Shown here piece after piece: positions 57,443 to 64,000 of a DNA stretch of 64,000 nt (the stretch's first letter is position 1; each line of letters opens with the position of its first letter). Origin of the DNA: Larimichthys crocea (taxonomy: Eukaryota; Chordata; Actinopteri; Sciaenidae). Below the pieces are notes generated by a model that was not told the DNA's origin, searched no databases, and saw only the letters and a list, made by a program, of their open reading frames with translations. The translations under genes were made by a program, and so were the position numbers. The stretch covers positions 619,798 to 683,797 of the forward strand of contig NC_040016.1 of NCBI RefSeq assembly GCF_000972845.2, given 5' to 3'.

Positions 57443-60400
57443 GGTCAAGGTTGAACTAGCTTTACCTCTTTTTAATATAGTCGGGTGATTTAGTTCAACT
57501 AGTGCAACTAGTGTAACTGACAGGTAAAAAAACTACGATTTTTCCCTCTGTCGTTTTGTGGAGAAGAAGTAGAAAGAAGTAGTTCAATAGAAAGACTCAA
57601 GTAAAGGACAAATGACTCAAAACTGAGTCTGTGAAATAGCTGTTGGATTGCAACATGTGTGATCAGTGATTCAGTGTTATGAAACTATAACACAGTGAAG
57701 TAATAATCTTGCCTTATCATTTTCAAAGTTACAGATGAACTGGGCCTCCGTTTTTGCATTAAGATCACATTAGCCTTCAGTTCAGTGAAACTGATCTGCA
57801 ACCAACACTGAACAAGCAACACAGCTCTCTGTCTGGTAGCGCAATGCTATACAAACAGGATAATTGCACACAACTTCTGCACACCACTTCTAAATACAGT
57901 ACTTCACTGTTTCGTGTATGTGTCGACCTGAGAAAATATTTACAGAGATGTGTGGAAGAATCATGACAGCCTTGTAGAAAAAGATCTGAGGTCCTCTCCA
58001 AACCCAGAGTGTCCTGATTGTGTCAGATGTGACAGAGGAACCGATTCAGTTCAGTTATTCTGTGATTACACAGCCCCATTCAGCCTGAGCTCTCATGCTG
58101 CTTACCTGCATCTGTTGGCTCAGCGGTGGCGACAGACTGGAGCTGACAGCCTACGGATAAAGTGGGACATTGTGACAAATAGTCTACGCACTGATCTGTC
58201 TTAATTAAAACAACTCCCAGATATTGCGTGGCACTCTTGGGATTAGTATAGACCCCTCTTCCTGTAGTAATTTTTTGTTTGGATCACTGTGCTACGCAGC
58301 AGTTAGGAAGGTAACTGATGCCTAAAAAGTGAAAACAACTGTTACTGTGTCACTGAGTGAGGAACTGTTCCATAAAAGGGACTGTTGTGTAAAAGTTTTT
58401 TCATATTTACTAACTGATGTGGTCATCTACTGTATCATAAATATTTAGTTATCACAAGTCTCCTGTGTCTCACGCTCATCTTATTCAGATGTGGGATGTG
58501 TATTATTGCATATGCTCTTAAGATAAAAGCAGAACTTTAATGCACCATTCAGAGTTTGCATCTTCATGCTGATCCTGAGTAATGCAGGACAGTCACAACA
58601 TGACGATGGAGAGCACTGACACAGACCACCCAAAAGTTTCCTGTAAGACACAGAACAGTCATTTACAAGGAAACGTTTGCATAAGATCATCAGCTCTGAT
58701 TCAGTCACATAAGCCTGAATCTGATTATGTTGAAAAAAAAAAAACCAAATAGAATTTTTTTAACTGCAAATACAACATGACCTTAAGTATTACCTGCCAT
58801 CATCTCACAAAGTTATATATAGATTTATCAGTATCATATCATGCTTTAAGAGCATGATGGAAACTAATGCAAGGTTACTTAATCACCATTATAAAATGGT
58901 CACTGATGTCAACTCGCTGGTGAAATGCAGTAACATTGCACCCTTTCCACCCTTGTTAATGGTGATTCGCCTGTAGGGTGCGGACAAACAGTTTCTTTAC
59001 ATCTGTTAATATTAAAGGAAAAGTACCAAGATTTTATTTTAGACGTATGGAAATCACAGACAACATATGAACATAATACACTGTAAAGTTTTAATTAACA
59101 AATGTATCCCATGATCCAAAACTTTTAACTTTTAACCTTTTCTGGTGAATAAATTGAAGCTCTCCTGACATTATTGTACGTATATTTGGTACAGTAAGTG
59201 GGCCAGTTCAAGTCAGTTTTTATTGTTGTTACCCAGCACTGAAAAAGAATAGATCACTTTCTGGGCTCAACATAACACTGTTCTCAAAGAAGAGAATGAA
59301 TTCCTCACCTTAAAAGAAGGACACTTCAAGACACATCGATTATCAGTAAACTATCTTTATATCGACGTAGACAAGTTATATTATGACATGACAACATGAG
59401 ACAGCTGTTTTTCTGTTTTTTCTGAAGACTGTAAATCACCACTCAATTAATCAATACCACCAAAGAAAGAATACAGTATGATTTGTCTAATCTTTATGGC
59501 AAATAAAGGGAAATGAGAAAAGAGTAGACAACTGCGTTATATACAAAGCTTTTAACCATCAATTCAGTCAACTTCTTGCCATTTGATTGTAAAATAAAGT
59601 GTGAGTGCACCTTTAACAAAAATTGCACCTTCTTATGTCATAAATCCAAAATATTTCAGGCACCTCCTCATGATTTCTGCATTCCTATCGGCTTAGGAAT
59701 TAATTGTCGTATTTACTTATCAGCAAGAGGCTGCTTAAATCCAGGAAAGTATTTCAGAGTGCCCATGAGTTGACTTCCCCTGACTTATTTAATCAGCAGT
59801 GGTGGAAATGATCTTGCAGACTTGATAAAAGTCAGACAGGAGTTACAGACGCATGAATGATTGAAGACTGAGACAGTCATAAATGTTCCACAGGGGAAGA
59901 CCTTCACTGTAGTCAAGGTGAACGAAAGATCTCTCCACATTTGTCATTTTCTCTGAACAGGTTGTCAAAGTGTTGATCTCTTCTCTAACTGGAGAAGTTG
60001 GTTAAGGCTGTCCAAAGTGCTTTCAAAAACTGCAGTCCCATTTGCAAATGCAGAGGAAGGCACTATACCTATTGGTGTGAACAGCACGTATTTGCACATA
60101 TATGCAATCACACACTTTTCTGCAGCTTGTGTCTCATTTACATGCATGCGTGCATTTTTGCTCATCCTGCTGTTTTTCACCAATACCAAGCTGATGATGT
60201 CCAATATTGTTTTATTACTCAACCACCCCCACCCAACACAAAGCACATGCTGTCTTTAGCTTGTTTACCTTCTGTGTCACAGCCCGTAGTCATACCGAAG
60301 AGAAACATCAGAAATAATCACATTTTTGGGAGCCTTGTGGTCAAAATAAGTTTTTGTTTATCACATAGAAGTGAGTTTAAATGACGAAAGCATTTCGTCA

Positions 60401-60960
60401 TTTAAGTTAGTGCATCACTGACAGTAAGGTGCAACCATATGAATACATGACATTCTCCTCCTCAGGACTGTCCACTCCCATAGAGGGCGAGCTTTCATTC
60501 ACATGTGACTTTGCAGAAAGAACATGAGCCTTTTTTATACATAATAATTTGAACTCCCTGGTGAATATCACCATAACTGAGCTGGAAACTGAAAGAAATA
60601 AAACACTGGCTCACATCTGAAGCCAAATAAAGGGAATGTATTCTTTTAAATGGGCTGATAGAGAAATTACTCTGCTTAAGCAAGAAAAACTCTTTTGGAT
60701 TAATTCTGTTTATTTTTCCGACCTTTGACACATGCCGGATATAGAGGAGAGCAGCTCTATTAATCTGCTCTTTAGAGACCTGCTTGTGACTCATTCAGCA
60801 CCCACGGCCCGTCCTGTCCCTTCGCCAGCAGGACTGCAGGGGCCACTTCATTCTCGGAATCGCCGCCTCTGGACCATATGGAGACCAACTTCTACATCTG
60901 GCGCGCACCTCTATACCCTGGACCTGATCCTAAAATAAATTAGAGCAACAGACACTACGT
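57443..60960. other. Gene desert, part 6, upstream of adora1
   Basis: No exon recognised. From about 60780 GC content rises toward the adora1 5' region (CCCACGGCCCGTCCTGTCCC), suggesting the promoter or 5' UTR lies at roughly 60780-61099. Confidence 0.5.
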
Positions 60961-61099
60961 ATGCTACCCATGACATAAAACATGTGAAACCTAAGTCAGG
61001 GTGTCTCAGTTGGTGCGCACAAACTCAAACACGGAACTCCCTCGACGTGCCCAGGCTGTTTTCTCCGCTGAGCGCACACTCCTTTCGGCATCCGTGAAC

Positions 61100-61440
61100 A
61101 TGCCTTCGGGTCTGTCTGCCACTACAGCCCTCTACATCGGGATGGAGGTGCTGATCGCCGTGTCGTCGGTCATCGGTAACGTGATGGTGGTCTGGGCTGT
61201 GCGCATTAACCGGTCCCTGAGAGACACCACGTTTTGTTTCATCGTCTCACTGGCCTTGGCTGACATTGCGGTCGGGGCTCTTGTCATCCCCCTCGCCATA
61301 ACCATCAGCATCGGACTCCAGACGCACTTTTACAGTTGCTTGTTGGTCGCCTGCACGGTGCTTGTCCTCACTCAAAGTTCAATCCTGGCGCTGCTGGCCA
61401 TCGCCATCGACCGCTATCTGAGAGTCAAAATACCCATGAG
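61100..61440 (+). CDS. adora1: Adenosine A1-type receptor, first coding exon (partial)
   Basis: 113 codons plus 2 nt, ending at an AG/GTAAAG donor; the remaining exon is beyond the window. Class A GPCR, Gi-coupled adenosine receptor at the plasma membrane. The exon covers the short N terminus, TM1 ([24 protein letters not shown] motif), TM2 ([19 protein letters not shown], with the LxxxD aspartate), TM3 ([19 protein letters not shown]) with the DRY motif, and the extracellular Cys before TM3. An intron just after [11 protein letters not shown] is typical of adenosine receptors. [21 protein letters not shown] and KIPMR favour A1 over A3; the a/b paralogue cannot be decided. ATG 61100 (A at -3) matches the family start. 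An in-frame ATG at 61001 would add 33 residues of unlikely receptor sequence. Confidence 0.92.
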
Positions 61441-64000
61441 GTAAAGCTTTGAATTCTTCTAGTTTTTATAGTATTATGTCTCGTTTACAGAGGAAGCCTT
61501 TGTGTCTGGACCGCTGCTTGAACCAAGGGCACCGACCAGGACGGTCGTTACAGTGTCATGCTGGATTTAAATTTTTAGCCACAGATGACTGTAATTTACA
61601 GTACAACCTGAATGTGTGTGTGTAATTATTTGAATTAGTTACAGTAGTCTAACCTTGATATAGGGCCACATTAATCTGCTCTGTAATATCCTTACTGGGA
61701 GTGTGAGGGTCAGTGATTCAGTCAGTGTTTTTTTTAGAGCTTTTCTATTTTATTACCTGATTTTAATACAAATTTAGATTTATTCATTTATTATTTATCA
61801 ATGTACTTAGGTGTACACTTCATATACATACACAACATACACGGTTTGCCTGTTCGTACTTTGAATGTACACATCATCTGATTGTTAAATATTTTCTCTA
61901 TAAAGAATATTTAGGTTGTAGGATTTAGATGATTATTGGATGTATACATTTGTTTTTCAGCTGCAAATCTGCACCACACAGAAGCTATAGATAGATGGGT
62001 ACAATTCAAATTGTATATATTTAGGATTTACACTGAGATGCTTGAGGTCCAAAGATACGTCAAGACCCATTTGGCACTTTTTAAGCTGTTGAATTTGACA
62101 TCTGTGAGAAGGCAGGCAGGAGGTAAACATGTACAGAATGCATGTGTAAGTCATGCGTGTTGTCTTTTTCTTTTTTCTTTATTCACTCTGATCTGGTTAA
62201 TAGCTCACTCGATGGTAAAGCTGACATTTCTGTTGCATGGTAACAAGAGATTTAGTGAAAACTCAAGTTTCTACTTAAATTTGGCTCATTTAACAATAAG
62301 CCTGACGAGTCTGGCAAGAGAATGCATGATTGGTCAATAGCTCACGGTGGCTGGTTGATGGACTGCATAGTTTCTCAAGCTGGCAACCAACACTCACACA
62401 GAGACATGCACACACACACTACAGTCTGTCACCCGGAGAACATTCACACATTTATTGTATGGTATTATATTTAATAGTATAGGCTTTAAAAGCACATATT
62501 GCATTCATATTGGATTGTAGTGGTTATTATCATTTTAAAAAATATTCTGTATCAGGTCATTCAATATGTTTCATCAGGACTGACACCAACAGAAGAAAAA
62601 ATGGTCAGGTACTTCCTAAAAGAAGAAGAAGCATATTTTATAGACACATAGAAAAAGAAAATTTACTCTAAAATTTACTTCCATCTCACTGCTGATACAT
62701 TTGGCTAGATACTCCTATCCTGACAAGTCTCGGTCTAAACCAACAGTAGTATTTTTCTCACAGTAAGTGATAATGGAAGCCAGAAATTGAGTTGGGTCTC
62801 TAGATGGACAGAGTTTAACAGGCACTGATTGCTTTTTATAGAAGCAGTGATTTGGACGCACTCTACCATGATAACGGTGGTATGTATGAGATTTAAAAAA
62901 GGTCCCAAGTATTGCAAGTATGCTTAGCAGAAGGAAACAATCGTTGAAATACATAGAGAAGGAAGACAGTTAAACCCCAGAAGGTACTTTTTGGCAGACA
63001 GGCACCTGATCTGTATGCAGACAGACAGCCAAGCTTTTCAGGCAGATGTGCATGGAGTTGAGATAAAAACTGTTGTCAAGTCTGAGAAGACCTTCTTCAG
63101 AATCTCTTTGATCAGCCTCTGAGTATTCGTCCATTCTGTGTTGTGTCTGCCTCACGCTGGATAAACTTGTGATTGTGTGCTTTATGAGACAGGGAGTGAG
63201 CGAGTGAGAGAAAGCAAATGAGGGGAAAAGAGAAATATATGACAGTATGACAGATCTCAGTGTTTGTGCCTTTTCATCAGCGTTAGTGGGATTAGCAAGG
63301 GACCAGGCAAGAGGAGAGAAAGAACTGTACATCATATGTGCAAGAGAGTAAGAATGAGCCCAGAGGTGATTTACTCACCCCGTTTCTCTGATTGAGTGAG
63401 CACTTACTCTTTAGCAGTAGAGGTGGAATTAGAAAAATAAACAGCCCAGTCTACTATGTCTACAATGACTAATTCGTGGACCAGTCCACATAGCAGACCG
63501 GACAAGTGACATCCTATGAAGATACCAAAGAATTAACGACTGTTATGTTATACCACAACGCCCACAGTTTTTCTCTTTTGAACAGCATTGTTCCTAAGAA
63601 TGCAGGCAATGATTTCCAGGAAAGGGCAAATTTAAAGTACATCACTTGCTGCCATTCCACACAGAGAATAAAAAGAAACTGGAATAACAGGACAAAATAA
63701 CTGGAGCAGAACTGGAACAACGATCCAACAAACTGCAGCAATACCACTTACTTTCTTTTACAAATAAAACAGTTCACACACTCAAAGGTTTTGCTGTTAC
63801 AGCCTTATTTGGTCTAGTATGACCAGAGTTGAAAAAACTGAACTAACACCCCAAGATATACTCACAAAGTAACGTAATAAGGTTCACAAAGGGAGTACGT
63901 ATTATAAATCATGTGCTATGTTTTATTGGACTACATTAAAACAAGATGTTCCTGTTTTTTCCCATTTAAGGTGTTTTTGTTTTTAATGATACATCATTCT
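61441..64000 (+). other. adora1: adora1 intron, open at the right edge
   Basis: No sequence encoding the expected continuation (second intracellular loop, TM4-TM7, NPxxY) is found, so the intron exceeds 2.5 kb. No named repeat is recognised. Confidence 0.7.

Noticed and set aside
60495..60794. ORFs just upstream of adora1
   Set aside because: No family resemblance; probably promoter or 5' UTR sequence.
61936..62340. 134-codon ORF as a second adora1 exon
   Set aside because: No hydrophobic TM4-TM7 pattern, no NPxxY, and no match to the receptor continuation.

Overview
The window is AT-rich vertebrate genomic DNA. It has GT-AG introns of 80 bp to 1.8 kb, tRNA-derived SINEs, hAT and other MITE-like elements, L1- and L2-like retrotransposon fragments, and (CA/GT)n and (GAA)n microsatellites. 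The reconstructed proteins and the repeat set point to a teleost fish, probably a percomorph with a compact genome. All exon models are hand-assembled from reading frame, splice consensus and remembered family sequences. No alignment was run.

Layout. 1-4.4 kb has no recognisable gene. 4.46-4.72 kb looks like an orphan GC-rich promoter (palindromic CRE, two CCAAT boxes), probably for an unidentified leftward gene. 5.67-7.17 kb is a MITE interrupted by a hAT element. From 7.6 to 25.8 kb there is a tight four-gene block: nek4 (+, 16 coding exons, 902 aa), spcs1 (-, 4 exons, 102 aa), glt8d1 (+, 9 coding exons, 368 aa) and gnl3/nucleostemin (-, 15 exons, 549 aa). Order and relative orientation match human 3p21.1 (NEK4-SPCS1-GLT8D1-GNL3). 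spcs1 and glt8d1 share a bidirectional promoter with an ETS site. nek4/spcs1 and glt8d1/gnl3 are convergent pairs. gnl3 carries two intronic C/D-box snoRNAs of SNORD19 type, so the locus couples a nucleolar GTPase to an rRNA-modification guide.

26.9-29.6 kb holds a two-exon C2H2 zinc-finger gene (+) of a fish-type family, with a (GAA)n tract just upstream. Its first intron has two odd tandem arrays, one of which repeats a perfect 12-bp palindrome every 21 bp.

30-61 kb is a gene desert of about 31 kb containing repeats only: MITE copies, a LINE lacking its RT domain, a 5'-truncated L1 with a perfect 16-bp target-site duplication, a tRNA-SINE and another LINE tail. At 61.1 kb the first coding exon of an adenosine A1-type receptor (adora1, +) begins. 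The rest of that gene lies beyond the right edge.

No wholly new biological system is evident. The signals most worth checking are the duplicated snoRNA, the phased palindrome array, the nek4 start-codon uORF, the ETS site lying inside a possible spcs1 N-terminal extension, and the 25-bp perfect inverted repeat flanking a (GT)n tract.
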